Source: an uncultured Prevotella sp.
GTDB taxonomy: Bacteria; Bacteroidota; Bacteroidia; Bacteroidales; Bacteroidaceae
NCBI GenBank assembly: GCA_944319795.1
Contig: CALUFA010000015.1
Coordinates: 1 to 60,711, forward strand
Direction: 5' to 3'
Length of the DNA: 60,711 nt
Shown here: piece by piece, positions 45,896 through 54,731 of the stretch
Layout of the letters: every line of letters starts with the position of its first letter
How positions within the stretch are numbered: the stretch's first letter is position 1
Translations under genes and position numbers: made by a program
Notes under the pieces: generated by a model
Databases searched by the model: none
What the model was told of the DNA's origin: nothing
The model's input: only the letters and a program-made list of their open reading frames with translations

Positions 45896-48178
45896 TCATG
45901 CATACGAGTGCATTCCGCCCAAGAAATAGTTCACGCCGAAGTATGTCATCAGTATCGTGAGGAAGGCCAACGTCATGAACAGGTGGTAGCCCGCGGGGCG
46001 GCGCAGGAAGGGCAGCGAGCGGTCGTGCACGGCTACGGCGTAGACCATCAGCGTGATGAGGCCCCACGTCTCCTTGGCATCCCAACTCCAATACGTGCCC
46101 CACGACACGTTGGCCCATACGGCTCCGACAAACACGCCGGCGGCCAGCAGCGCGAGGGCGGGGTAGAGCATGAGGCGCGACAGCAGGGCCAACGACTCCT
46201 CTTGCTCGGCCAACCCGGGCGCGCCCTTGCCTCTTACGAGGCGCAGCAGCAGGGCCGTAAGGCCGACGGCGAACGTCAGCGACAGCAGGGCGAACGACAT
46301 CATGATGACCGATACGTGGACGCTGAGCAGCGGCGACGACAGCACCGGCTTTACGTGGGTTATCTGTGGGTCCATGTAGTTGATGTGCGACACCAACAGG
46401 AAGAAGCCCGACATCAGCAGGCTGAACGGCACGGCGATGCGGAAACGGCGGCCGGCCGCGAGGCCGAGCAGCATCACGAACCAGGCCATTACGAGCATCG
46501 TCTCGTATCCGTTGGCCATAGGCACGCGGCCGCCGGCTATCCAGCGCAGGGCGAGGCATGCCGTAAGCGCCGCCGCAGAGAGGGCGGTCAGGGCCGTGCC
46601 GGCGGCGTGTGCGGCCTTAATGCAACGGGGGCTGTTAGTCCAATGGGCCTTATTGGCCTCATACGCCTTGTTAATGCCGTCGGCCTTAACCATCCTCCAC
46701 ACCGTAAAGGCCAGCAGGAGCAGCCCCGCGGCGAGGTTTACCATGAAGAGCACCGTGGCGAAGGGCACGGCGTTGTAAGCCCGCTCGGCCTTCGTCTGGG
46801 CCTCCGTGGGCAGCGACGTGCCGGCGTTTTGCCGCTGGTATTCGAGCATCTTGCCGAGTATCTTTTCTACGTTGCCGTACCGTCCGGCGAGCACTTCGCC
46901 GTAGATCAGCGAGAATACGTTTTGCATGTACTTGCGCCGTGGCCCGTCGACGATGCTGTCCGTAATGTCGTCGGTGGGCGCGTACCAGGTGGTCTTGCCG
47001 CCGGCCGTGTGGGGGAACACCTTGAGGGGCGTGCCGCGGCGCAGGTTCATGACCATCATCAGGCGGTCGTCTACGTCGGCCACTTGCTTGTGGAACTCGC
47101 CGCCTTGCCCCCGGTAATACTCCTCTACGTAGGGGCCGAGGATGTATCCGCCCATCGTTTGGTTGAAGAACGTGTTGACCGTGCACGTCCGGGGCAGCTG
47201 GAGACGGTCGCGCAGGGCGCCGTTTTTCAGCCTGAACACAGGCTCGTTACTCCATTCGTCGCCGAAGAATATGAAGCCCGTGAGCACCTGTTCGGCCGTG
47301 TAGTCCTTGTAGTGCGTGCTGCCGCAGAGCTTTTTGGTGAAGTCTGCGGCGAACGTCTGCAAGGGGCACACGCGGTTGTTGTATAATATGTACAGGCGGC
47401 CGAACTTGTCGGCCGTCTCCTTCGGCAGCACTTTGGCCGCCCCGGCTGCCACCGGCCATCCGGCAACGAGGGCCAGCGCGAGCGCCCCGCGCTTCAGCAG
47501 GGGGTGGCGCAGCAGGCGGCGGTAGGCGCCCTTGGGGTCGAAGAGCGACCATAGCAGGGCGGCGAACAGCAGCGCGTAGCCGGCGTAGGTCAGCGGTATG
47601 CCGTATGGGTCGCGGTTCACGGCGAGCGTGCTGCCCAGCATGTCGCGGTCGTAAGACGCCTGGTATAAGCGGATGGAGCCGTGCCGGTAGATGTTGTTCA
47701 TCGACACTTCGGCCTGCGTCTCGCCGCCGTTGTCGATGACGGTGAAGCGCGACACGTAGTCGGCCTCTGCCGCCGTGCCGTCGTGGTAGCGCACGGCGAA
47801 CGAGTCGAGCCTTAGCGCGAAGGGCAGCTTAAGCTCGCTTACGTTGCCGTGGCGGTCGGATACGGAGTAAGAGTCGACGGGCGCTCCGCAGCGCAGGTGC
47901 ACCATGCCGCGCTCAGCCGTCAGCCGGGTGGCCAGCGCCCCGGCCAGTATCAGCACGAACGCCGCGTGCAGGGCGAGCGCCGAGGGCAGGTGCATGCGGC
48001 GCTTGGCGATGTAGGCCACGGCTGCCGCGGCGAGCAAGGCCCACAGCGACGTGAACCACCACGAGCCGTAGACGGCGGCGTGGGCGAAGTCGGTTCCACG
48101 GTATTTCTCCACGAAAGTGGCCGCGGCCATGCACGCCGTGACGAGTACGTAAAGCGTAAAAAGTATTTTTCTCAACAT
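45896..48178 (-). CDS. ccsA: Fused ResB-CcsA cytochrome c biogenesis protein
   Basis: 760 residues, system II cytochrome c maturation. N-terminal ResB-like part (residues 1-230, four hydrophobic helices plus periplasmic domain), a large periplasmic insertion with 'RPYCPLQTFAADFTKKLCGSTHYKDY'-like segment, then the CcsA part with multiple helices and the heme-handling WWD motif 'WANVSWGTYWSWDAKETWGL' near residues 680-700. It would ligate heme to CxxCH of exported apocytochromes. An in-frame 9-bp repeat array (46616-46677) encodes residues about 501-522 (N-K-A-Y-E-A-N-K-A-H-W-T-N-S-P), a linker between helices. It is next to the di-heme protein gene. Confidence 0.9.
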   Translation of the reverse strand: MLRKILFTLYVLVTACMAAATFVEKYRGTDFAHAAVYGSWWFTSLWALLAAAAVAYIAKRRMHLPSALALHAAFVLILAGALATRLTAERGMVHLRCGAPVDSYSVSDRHGNVSELKLPFALRLDSFAVRYHDGTAAEADYVSRFTVIDNGGETQAEVSMNNIYRHGSIRLYQASYDRDMLGSTLAVNRDPYGIPLTYAGYALLFAALLWSLFDPKGAYRRLLRHPLLKRGALALALVAGWPVAAGAAKVLPKETADKFGRLYILYNNRVCPLQTFAADFTKKLCGSTHYKDYTAEQVLTGFIFFGDEWSNEPVFRLKNGALRDRLQLPRTCTVNTFFNQTMGGYILGPYVEEYYRGQGGEFHKQVADVDDRLMMVMNLRRGTPLKVFPHTAGGKTTWYAPTDDITDSIVDGPRRKYMQNVFSLIYGEVLAGRYGNVEKILGKMLEYQRQNAGTSLPTEAQTKAERAYNAVPFATVLFMVNLAAGLLLLAFTVWRMVKADGINKAYEANKAHWTNSPRCIKAAHAAGTALTALSAAALTACLALRWIAGGRVPMANGYETMLVMAWFVMLLGLAAGRRFRIAVPFSLLMSGFFLLVSHINYMDPQITHVKPVLSSPLLSVHVSVIMMSFALLSLTFAVGLTALLLRLVRGKGAPGLAEQEESLALLSRLMLYPALALLAAGVFVGAVWANVSWGTYWSWDAKETWGLITLMVYAVAVHDRSLPFLRRPAGYHLFMTLAFLTILMTYFGVNYFLGGMHSYA
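46616..46677. repeat. In-frame 9-bp tandem repeat array within ccsA
   Basis: Plus-strand 9-mers GGGCTGTTA, GTCCAATGG, GCCTTATTG, GCCTCATAC and GCCTTGTTA are of the same type as the intergenic 9-bp family. Because 9 is a multiple of 3 the reading frame is kept. Confidence 0.65.
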
Positions 48179-48200
48179 TCGCTAAATATCTTTCGTTTTC

Positions 48201-48288
48201 CGATATGCGGCCTTCCGCATTGCGAAAGGCCGTCTTTTGCACGCTAAAAGGTTACCTTTTAGGATGTAAAAGGTAACCTTTTGTAAAG
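48201..48288. repeat. 22-bp x 4 palindromic-unit array (copy 6)
   Basis: Units start at 48201 (first half degraded, GGCCTTCCGC retained), 48223, 48245 and 48267. It fills the junction between the di-heme gene and ccsA, both on the minus strand, and is followed by CTGATTATCAG. Confidence 0.8.
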
Positions 48289-48332
48289 TGTCTGATTATC
48301 AGTAATTTGCATATTTGGATGCCGGTGCCCGG

Positions 48333-50054
48333 TTAAATCGACTGGAGGAACTTCACAACGGCGTCGCGGTCTTCCTTGCTTAGGTTGTAGAACTTCTCAG
48401 CCGAGGCGTAGGCGTCGCTCTCCTTGCTGTACGCGTGCCACATTATGGCTTCGATCTCGTTGCGCGCGCGGCAGTCGTGCAGACGGTCTTGCGCGCCCGT
48501 GTTGACGAGCGACAGGCCGCGTCCCCAGAGCGGAGTGGTGCGGCACCACGAGTTGTGGATGTCGTTCTTCATGTAAAGGCGGTGCTGCACGAAGTCGGAG
48601 TAGGGGTAAATCTTCTGGTTGGGATACTTCGGCAGCGGCCGTCCCTCTATGCAGTCGGGTGTCCAGTAGTTGTCGTCGCCCGTGGTCCACGACGGCCTGT
48701 GGCACGTAGCGCAGCCCATCTGCATGAACAGTTCCTTGCCGCGCTGCACGTCGGGGTCGTTCAGGTTGCGAGCGCGCGGTATGGCCAGTCCGCGGTGCCA
48801 CACCATGAAGGCGTAGAAGTTGTCGGTCGACATCTCGGCTTGGAAGTTGTGCCACGGGTTGTCGAACTGGTCGGTCGACGGGTCGAGCAGGTTCCTTACG
48901 GCGTCGGCTATGCCTGCGTCGGTGCCGTCGGCGTAGTAGGGCGACGACGGGTCTTTGCTTATCGCCTCGATTACTTGCTCGTTCCTTGCCATAGCCTCGG
49001 CCCACGCCGTGGTGGTGTAGAGCTTCGGGCGGTCGGGGCGCGACACGTTGGGGATGTTCCACATGGCGTTGGCTCCGGCGCCGTCTTGCAGCGTGGCTCG
49101 CGTCAGGGCGTATGTGTAGCGCTTAACGAGGCCGTCTACCTTCGTGCCGTCGGCCAGTTTGCCCGGCGAGGTGAACGTAGTGTAGTAGGCCGTCGGCGCC
49201 CAGTCGTTGGCCGCCTTGTCCCACATGGCCGGGTTGAGGTCGGCCCCGGCAGCCGCCTCGAGCGCATACTGCGCCTTCAGCGAGTCTTCGGGTATGGCGT
49301 CGATGAGGCCCGTTCCGATGATGCCTATCGTCGACTCAAGGCGCACCTCGATGTCGGTCGGCTGCGGATAGGTGTTGAACGCCGTCGTCGGGATGGTTAT
49401 CTCGGGGTAAATCAGCTCGTAGCGTTCGCCGTCGGGGAACTGCGTCGCCGACAGTCCGCTCGGCATGGTGCCCTGCACGGTGTGCCAAGTCAGGTTGATT
49501 TGGTCCTCGTCGACAGGCGGCAGGAACGGCGACGCGGCTTGCGTCTGGGGCATGCCCGTCACTTCGCTGATGAACGGGCCGTCGTTGCTTCCCGGTGAGT
49601 CGGGGTGGTAGATTACCAACAGGTAGCCGTTGCCGAACGTGTTGGCACGGTAGCTGTCCTGGCGTTTGCCGTGGCCGTAGCCGGGGTGGCAGTCGATGCA
49701 CGAGTTGCGCACGTAGGCCGGGCCGAGGCCGTTGAACGGCGGAGTGCCGGTGTTGTAGTTGCGCTCGAAGAACGTCTCGCCGAGGTTGAACTCGTCAATC
49801 AGCCCGAGGTTGTTCACCGCTTCGGTCTCGTCCTCGTAGCATCCGGCGGTTACGTTGTCGGTCGTGCCGAGCTTGCCGCCCGGATACCACTCGTCGGCTG
49901 AGAAGTTTCCAACGGCCTTCCCGATGAACTCTATGTCGCCGCGGTTCTCGTCGGGTGCCGGCGTGTCGATGTTGTCGTCGTCCGAACAGGCTGCGAACGG
50001 CATGCAAAGGCATGCCGAGAGCATGAATACGTGATAGCTTTTTGTCAGTTTCAT
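48333..50054 (-). CDS. Di-heme oxidoreductase (DHOR/DUF1111) lipoprotein
   Basis: 573 residues from MKLTKSYH (50052-50054); a longer frame to 50180 crosses the intergenic hairpin and is rejected. Signal peptide with lipobox F-A-A-C. Two heme-binding sites: C119-I-D-C-H123 and C448-A-T-C-H452. The C-terminal segment 'YSDFVQHRLY', 'WCRTTPLWGRGLSLVNTGAQDRLHDCRARNEIEAIMWHA' and 'LSKEDRDAVVKFLQSI' is typical of the di-heme oxidoreductase family. Heme attachment would need CcsBA, encoded next door. It lies downstream of an imelysin gene in the same orientation; an iron-related redox role is inferred from this context. Confidence 0.88.
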   Translation of the reverse strand: MKLTKSYHVFMLSACLCMPFAACSDDDNIDTPAPDENRGDIEFIGKAVGNFSADEWYPGGKLGTTDNVTAGCYEDETEAVNNLGLIDEFNLGETFFERNYNTGTPPFNGLGPAYVRNSCIDCHPGYGHGKRQDSYRANTFGNGYLLVIYHPDSPGSNDGPFISEVTGMPQTQAASPFLPPVDEDQINLTWHTVQGTMPSGLSATQFPDGERYELIYPEITIPTTAFNTYPQPTDIEVRLESTIGIIGTGLIDAIPEDSLKAQYALEAAAGADLNPAMWDKAANDWAPTAYYTTFTSPGKLADGTKVDGLVKRYTYALTRATLQDGAGANAMWNIPNVSRPDRPKLYTTTAWAEAMARNEQVIEAISKDPSSPYYADGTDAGIADAVRNLLDPSTDQFDNPWHNFQAEMSTDNFYAFMVWHRGLAIPRARNLNDPDVQRGKELFMQMGCATCHRPSWTTGDDNYWTPDCIEGRPLPKYPNQKIYPYSDFVQHRLYMKNDIHNSWCRTTPLWGRGLSLVNTGAQDRLHDCRARNEIEAIMWHAYSKESDAYASAEKFYNLSKEDRDAVVKFLQSI

Positions 50055-50082
50055 AATGTTTTTTTTAAAATTAAACGTCAGT

Positions 50083-50138
50083 GGAGCCACGCTCGGAAAG
50101 ACCCCGCCTTGCGGCGGAACCCTTGCAAGCGTGACTCC
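50083..50138. promoter_or_regulatory. Hairpin between imelysin and di-heme genes
   Basis: GGAG/CTCC and CACGCT/AGCGTG form an outer stem, with a second hairpin CCGCC-TTG-CGGCGG inside. There is no U-run, so it is more likely an mRNA processing, stability or attenuation element than a full terminator. Confidence 0.5.
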
Positions 50139-50161
50139 GGAATGTCGGTAATTCCGTAAGG

Positions 50162-51430
50162 TTAGTTGGCGGCTATCCACTGCGAAGCCTGCGTCAGGCT
50201 GCCGTCGAGCACCTGAATGGCGTCTATGGCCGTCTTAACGTAAGGCGCGGTGGGGTTCTCGCCGAACTCAACTCCCTCGGCGATGCAGCCGTCGAGTGCT
50301 GTTAGCGCGCCCTTGAGGTTGGTCTCAAGCTGGGCGGCGAGCGTCGGGTTGTATTTCTTCAGGTAGCCCATTATCGAGTTCTCCTTGGTCAGGTCGTTGC
50401 CTACGTTGCCGTAGAGCGAGTACTGTATGCTGAGGATGTTGTCCTTGAAGTCGTAGAACGAGCGATGGCTGTATGGCGACTCGATGTAGTTGGGGTCTGA
50501 ACCGTTGTAGGCGTTGCCCATCTTTTGCGAGTAGACCTCGTTCGAGATGTTCTGGCATCCGCTGGTGAGTATCGTGCTGGCCACCTGGCGCCACGTAGTG
50601 TAAGTGCTGCCGGGCTGGCCTGCCAGGAGCATGTTCTCGCCGTAGGAGAGGTCGCCGCTGCCCACGGTGCACGGCAGTTCGCACTCGTCGATGACGCGGG
50701 TCTTCTGCGCTTCGGGCGCGTCTGGGTTCCACGAAACGTTCAGCTGGAAGCATCTGTCGCGCAAGTCGCCGGCCACGGCGGTGGCGTAAATCAGCTCCTC
50801 GCGGCCCGTGATGTGCGCTCCGTACTCTGATACGAGGTCGGGGTCGTCGCCCTGCAGCGTGGCCACCTGGCGGTTCTGGCCGTTGCGGAAGATGATGAAC
50901 TCGATGCCGTGGAATCCTAACAGTTCCTGTCCGAGCTTGTTTGCGGCGTATGCTATGCCGTCGTCGCCGTTGTCCAACTGTGCTACTTTCTCGCTGTTCT
51001 TAAGCTCGGTTACGAGTCCGTCGAGGTCGAGCGGCCATGTGTCGATGTGCGGGTCGATGCCGAAGTCGGTCGCCGCGCCGTAGAGGAAGGCTTCGGTCTC
51101 CTCCCAGTAGCTGCGCGCCTCGAGGAATGTTGCGCATATTTCGTCGATCTCGCCTTGGGTTACGCTGGCCGGGTCGGCCTTGAATTTCTCCTTAACTTCG
51201 TTCAGTTGGTCGTACAGCCGCTCCGTGTACGTGGCCAGTCCGTCGTAAGTCGGGTAGACCACTTCGTTCACATAGTCGGTGGCGGCGTTCTTAAGGAACG
51301 TCTCTTTCTCGGTCAGTTGTCCCGTTGCGTCAGTGCCGTTGTCGTCGTTGTCGTCGCTGCAGGCGGTGAATCCCGTCGTCATCAGCGCGCCCATCATCAA
51401 GAATATGGGCAGTTTAAGATACTTTTTCAT
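50162..51430 (-). CDS. Imelysin-family (peptidase M75-like) lipoprotein
   Basis: 422 residues. Signal peptide with lipobox F-T-A-C24. The imelysin fold is indicated by the helical body with '[25 protein letters not shown]', '[33 protein letters not shown]' and the '[15 protein letters not shown]' segment corresponding to the GxHAIE motif, here GFHGIE. EfeO/IrpA-type relatives act in iron uptake; no peptidase activity is implied. It is between the porin and di-heme genes, same strand. Confidence 0.88.
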   Translation of the reverse strand: MKKYLKLPIFLMMGALMTTGFTACSDDNDDNGTDATGQLTEKETFLKNAATDYVNEVVYPTYDGLATYTERLYDQLNEVKEKFKADPASVTQGEIDEICATFLEARSYWEETEAFLYGAATDFGIDPHIDTWPLDLDGLVTELKNSEKVAQLDNGDDGIAYAANKLGQELLGFHGIEFIIFRNGQNRQVATLQGDDPDLVSEYGAHITGREELIYATAVAGDLRDRCFQLNVSWNPDAPEAQKTRVIDECELPCTVGSGDLSYGENMLLAGQPGSTYTTWRQVASTILTSGCQNISNEVYSQKMGNAYNGSDPNYIESPYSHRSFYDFKDNILSIQYSLYGNVGNDLTKENSIMGYLKKYNPTLAAQLETNLKGALTALDGCIAEGVEFGENPTAPYVKTAIDAIQVLDGSLTQASQWIAAN

Positions 51431-51475
51431 AAATGTTTGTTTTAACGTTATTGATGTGATTAGTATTGTCCTTAT

Positions 51476-52795
51476 TTACAGGAAGAAGCCCTGGTAGGCG
51501 ATGCCGATAGACACCGACGGCTCGTCGTTGTACTGCGACTTGAGGAACCGGTGCGAATACTCGGCCTTGACGGCTATCTGCGGTATCGGGTAATAGTTCA
51601 CTCCGGCGGCCACGCGCTGGCGGTTGGTGAAGTTGTATTCGCGCTGGTTCTTCTTGTCGGGTATGTAAGAGTCGTAATACTCGTAGCGGCCGAAGACGTA
51701 GAACTTTTGCTCCTTGTTCCTTAGTTTTGAGAACTGCGAGAACACGTCGTATCCGGCCTCGACGCCGAGTGCCACGGCGTTCTTGCCTACGGGCAGCTTC
51801 TTGGCCGGGGCGTTGCTCGCCGTGGCGTTCAGCTTGGCCGTGCTTATGGCGGCGGCGTCGCCGAGGTAGCCGTAGTCGGCGTTGCCGCGTACTATCCAGT
51901 TGGCGCGGTTGAGGGTGAAGTCGAAGGCTCCCACGGCCACCACGCCTTTCACCTTGTCATATTGTTTGCCCTCGCCCTCCTTGTCGTTGGGGTAGGTGTT
52001 GTGCATCGAACGGCCGTAGTAGCCGCTGAGCCCGAAGCGCAGGCCGGGCACGGCGTAATAGTCCAAGCGGCCTGAAAAGCCGTACTTGTTGGCCACCTTG
52101 AACTCGAAGGGCGACCCGGCGCCGCCCTGTATCCAGTGGTCGCGGTCGAAGAGGAAGGCGTCGAGGCCGGCAACCATCTGCACCTCGTAGCGGAACTTGC
52201 CGGCGCGGCCCCAGAAGCTGACGCCCGTGTCGTGCCAGGTGCAGGGCAGGATGGTGCCCTCGCCCTCGGGGCGGTAGACCGTAAAGTAGTTCAAAGGCTC
52301 GTGGTAGGCGTTGGTTAGGCCGACGGGAACGACGAAATGGCCCACGCGGAGGTTGGCCCAAGGGGCGAACGACTTCTGAATCCAGAGCTGTTCAAGCTCT
52401 ACTTCGCCGCCTTTCTCGGTCTCCTGTTCCCACTCGCCGGCCTCGTCGAACTCCTGTTCCACGGCTCCGCCGGCGCCTCCGTGCTCAAACTCTATCTCGC
52501 TCGACATCGACCATCCCTTGCCGAAGTCGTAGCTGAGGTAAATCACTGCGTGGGGGATGTCGAAGCGTCCGTGCCCCGGGTCGTCCTTATGCTGCGACGG
52601 GTTTGAGTAGCGATACACGTTGTCGCTGAAGAAGTTGCGCGTCAGCGCGATGTCGGCGTATCCGCCGATGCTGAGGCGGTTGCCCTTGGCATGCTGGTAA
52701 ACGCTGTCGGCTGCCGACGTTTGCGCATGCGCGGTGACCGCCGTAAGGCAGACGCCTGCGGCGCAAATCGATAATGCTCTTGCTATTCTGTTCAT
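51476..52795 (-). CDS. Outer-membrane porin-like beta-barrel protein
   Basis: 439 residues from MNRIARALS (52793-52795); the promoter lies within any longer frame. Signal peptide 1-24 (AHA/Q). The body alternates aromatic/polar beta-strands ('LSIGGYADIALTRNFF', 'HAVIYLSYDFGKGWSMSSEIEFEH', 'LRVGHFVVPVGLTNAYHEPLNYFTVYRPEGEGTILPCTWHDTGVSFWG', 'VAAGVNYYPIPQIAVKAEYSHRFL') and ends in F-F-L, a beta-barrel C-terminal pattern. An acidic stretch (EQEFDEAGEWEQETEKGGEVELE) could attract cations. First gene of the porin/imelysin/di-heme/CcsBA run. Confidence 0.85.
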   Translation of the reverse strand: MNRIARALSICAAGVCLTAVTAHAQTSAADSVYQHAKGNRLSIGGYADIALTRNFFSDNVYRYSNPSQHKDDPGHGRFDIPHAVIYLSYDFGKGWSMSSEIEFEHGGAGGAVEQEFDEAGEWEQETEKGGEVELEQLWIQKSFAPWANLRVGHFVVPVGLTNAYHEPLNYFTVYRPEGEGTILPCTWHDTGVSFWGRAGKFRYEVQMVAGLDAFLFDRDHWIQGGAGSPFEFKVANKYGFSGRLDYYAVPGLRFGLSGYYGRSMHNTYPNDKEGEGKQYDKVKGVVAVGAFDFTLNRANWIVRGNADYGYLGDAAAISTAKLNATASNAPAKKLPVGKNAVALGVEAGYDVFSQFSKLRNKEQKFYVFGRYEYYDSYIPDKKNQREYNFTNRQRVAAGVNYYPIPQIAVKAEYSHRFLKSQYNDEPSVSIGIAYQGFFL

Positions 52796-52836
52796 ACCTT
52801 TTATTATAAGTTGGTTAATGTCCTGTTGTTCAGCTG

Positions 52837-52867
52837 CAAAGGTACTATAATCGCCGATTGTTAGCAA
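52837..52867 (-). promoter_or_regulatory. Promoter of the porin operon
   Basis: Minus strand TTG (52865-52867), 20-base spacer, TACCTTTG (52837-52844), 41 bases before the porin ATG. Confidence 0.7.
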
Positions 52868-53149
52868 TACTTAAAAATCGGTAAAAACATCCATTCCCCT
52901 GAGCTTTCGGCAGTAATAAGAAATGGGGATGCCGTCGGCGCGCGGGGGCGTTGGCGACGGCCGGAAAGCGGATTACGGCGGCCTTTTCCCGATGAAAACG
53001 CCGTCGGCCGGGCACGACTGCCGCCGCCGCATACTCACATGTAGGTATCGTGCCGGTTACTTACATGTAGGTAAGCGCGCGAGAGGGCATGGCTTTTGCT
53101 GTCGGGTGGGAAGCCGCGCCGTCTATCCGCATGATTTTTAAGGACTTGC
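52868..53149. other. Gene-free divergent intergenic region with palindrome pair
   Basis: GC-rich stretch without a convincing gene. It contains two copies of ACATGTAGGTA (53037-53047, 53063-53073), 26 bases apart; the second is embedded in CTTAC-ATGTAG-GTAAG. Between divergent promoters such paired sites are candidate operators for a regulator of the porin or desulfidase genes. Confidence 0.4.
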
Positions 53150-53237
53150 AAAAGGCCGTCTTTTGGCTTGCAAAAGGTAACCTTTTACGGCCTGAAAGAC
53201 GGCCTTTTAGAGGCTAAAAGGTAACCTTTTGCAATGA
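53150..53237. repeat. 22-bp x 4 palindromic-unit array (copy 7)
   Basis: Units start at 53150, 53172, 53194 and 53216. It is upstream of cyuA, about 95 bases before its start codon, in a divergent intergenic region. Confidence 0.88.
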
Positions 53238-53330
53238 GCGTGCAGAATAATTGCATTTTTTTATACAAATAACGCATGCGTTTGCGCTTTTTTCCGTAAT
53301 TTCGCAACGGGAAAAACAAATATATTCACA

Positions 53331-54623
53331 ATGCTTACATCTGAAGAAAAAAAAGCGATAATAGCGCTTATACGCAGGCAAGTAGTGCCTGCGATAGGCT
53401 GCACCGAGCCGATAGCCGTAGCCCTGTGCGTGGCCAAGGCGAGGGAGATTTTGGGCTGCCTGCCCGAAAGCATCAGGGTAGACCTGAGTGCCAACATACT
53501 TAAGAACGCTATGGGCGTGGGCATTCCCGGCACGGGCATGACCGGCCTGCCCATAGCCATAGCCCTCGGGGCGCTCATCGGCCGGGCCGAGCTGGGCCTC
53601 GAAGTGCTGCAAGACTGCAACCGCGCCGCCGTGGAAGAAGGCAAGAAATACATAGCCGGGGGGCGCATAAGTATCAAGCTAAAGGAAGACGCGCCCGACA
53701 AACTATACATCGCCGTGACGTGCGCCGCAGGCGGCCACGAGGCAGAGGCGCGCATAGCCACGGAGCACACAAACTTCGTCTATCTGCGCAAGGACGGCGA
53801 AGTGGCGCTCGACAAACCCGTGGAGACAGTGGAGACGGCCCACGAGGAGGACGTGGAGCTGACGCTCAGGAAGGTGTACGACTTCGCAGTGGAGACAGAC
53901 GTAGACGACCTTCGCTTCATACTCGAGGCAAAGAAGATGAACGAGGCCGCCGCAGCCGACGGCCTGCGCGAGAACTTCGGCCACCAGCTCGGCAAGACCC
54001 TGTGCAGCCCCTTGGGGCGCGGCATCATGGGCGAAGGCATCTTCTCAAAAGTACTCTCGGCCACGAGCTGCGCCTGCGACGCCCGCATGGCCGGCGCGAT
54101 GATACCCGTAATGAGCAACTCGGGCAGCGGCAACCAGGGCATCTGCGCCACGATGCCCGTCGTAGTGTTCGCCGAGGAGAACCACAACACCGAGGAGGAA
54201 ACCATCCGCGCGCTCATCATAAGCAACCTTACGGCCATCTACATCAAGCAACACTTAGGCACGCTCTCCGCCCTCTGCGGCTGCGTGGTGGCCAGCACGG
54301 GCAGCAGCTGCGGCATAACCTACCTCATGGGCGGCAACTACGACCAGATGTCGTTCGCCGTGAAGAACATGATAGCCAACCTTACGGGCATGATATGCGA
54401 CGGCGCGAAGCCCAGCTGCGCCCTCAAGCTGACGTCGGGCGTCAGCACGGCCGTGCTCAGCGCCATGCTCGCCATACAGAACAAGCACGTAACTTCGGTG
54501 GAAGGCATCATCGACGACGACGTAGACCAGAGCATACGCAACCTAACCGAGATAGGCCGACGCGGCATGGACGAGACCGACAAGTTCGTGCTCGACATAA
54601 TGACACACAAGAAAGGAAAGTGA
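53331..54623 (+). CDS. cyuA: L-cysteine desulfidase/UPF0597-type Fe-S lyase
   Basis: 430 residues. This family (CyuA/YhaM/CdsB, related to the alpha part of L-serine dehydratase) splits L-cysteine into pyruvate, ammonia and sulfide using an oxygen-sensitive Fe-S cluster. Segments: 'RRQVVPAIGCTEPIAVALCVAKARE', 'GTGMTGLPIAIALGALIG', 'SGSGNQGICATMPVV' and 'GCVVASTGSSCGITYLMGG' with conserved Cys residues. Substrate specificity (cysteine versus serine) cannot be fixed. A weak TAATTTCG box at about 53294 may be its promoter. Next to dsbD on the plus strand. Confidence 0.85.
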   Translation: MLTSEEKKAIIALIRRQVVPAIGCTEPIAVALCVAKAREILGCLPESIRVDLSANILKNAMGVGIPGTGMTGLPIAIALGALIGRAELGLEVLQDCNRAAVEEGKKYIAGGRISIKLKEDAPDKLYIAVTCAAGGHEAEARIATEHTNFVYLRKDGEVALDKPVETVETAHEEDVELTLRKVYDFAVETDVDDLRFILEAKKMNEAAAADGLRENFGHQLGKTLCSPLGRGIMGEGIFSKVLSATSCACDARMAGAMIPVMSNSGSGNQGICATMPVVVFAEENHNTEEETIRALIISNLTAIYIKQHLGTLSALCGCVVASTGSSCGITYLMGGNYDQMSFAVKNMIANLTGMICDGAKPSCALKLTSGVSTAVLSAMLAIQNKHVTSVEGIIDDDVDQSIRNLTEIGRRGMDETDKFVLDIMTHKKGK

Positions 54624-54700
54624 GAAAGTGAAAGGGTGAGAAGGTGAGACATGGCAGACGAGGCGTATATGTCTCATTAGTCTCATTAGTCCCATCTTAT
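54624..54700. repeat. 8/9-bp repeats, cyuA-dsbD junction
   Basis: GTGAGAAAG/GTGAGAAG-type 8-mers (54621-54650) followed by TCTCATTAG repeats (54669-54686). They cover most of the 108-base junction and hold no gene. Confidence 0.5.
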
Positions 54701-54731
54701 TTCCAAAGCAACAACAAACAACAACAACGAT

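Noticed and set aside
45824-47386. Plus-strand frame of 520 codons opposite ccsA
   Set aside because: Low-complexity His/Arg/Gln composition without domains; ccsA with its WWD motif is on the other strand.
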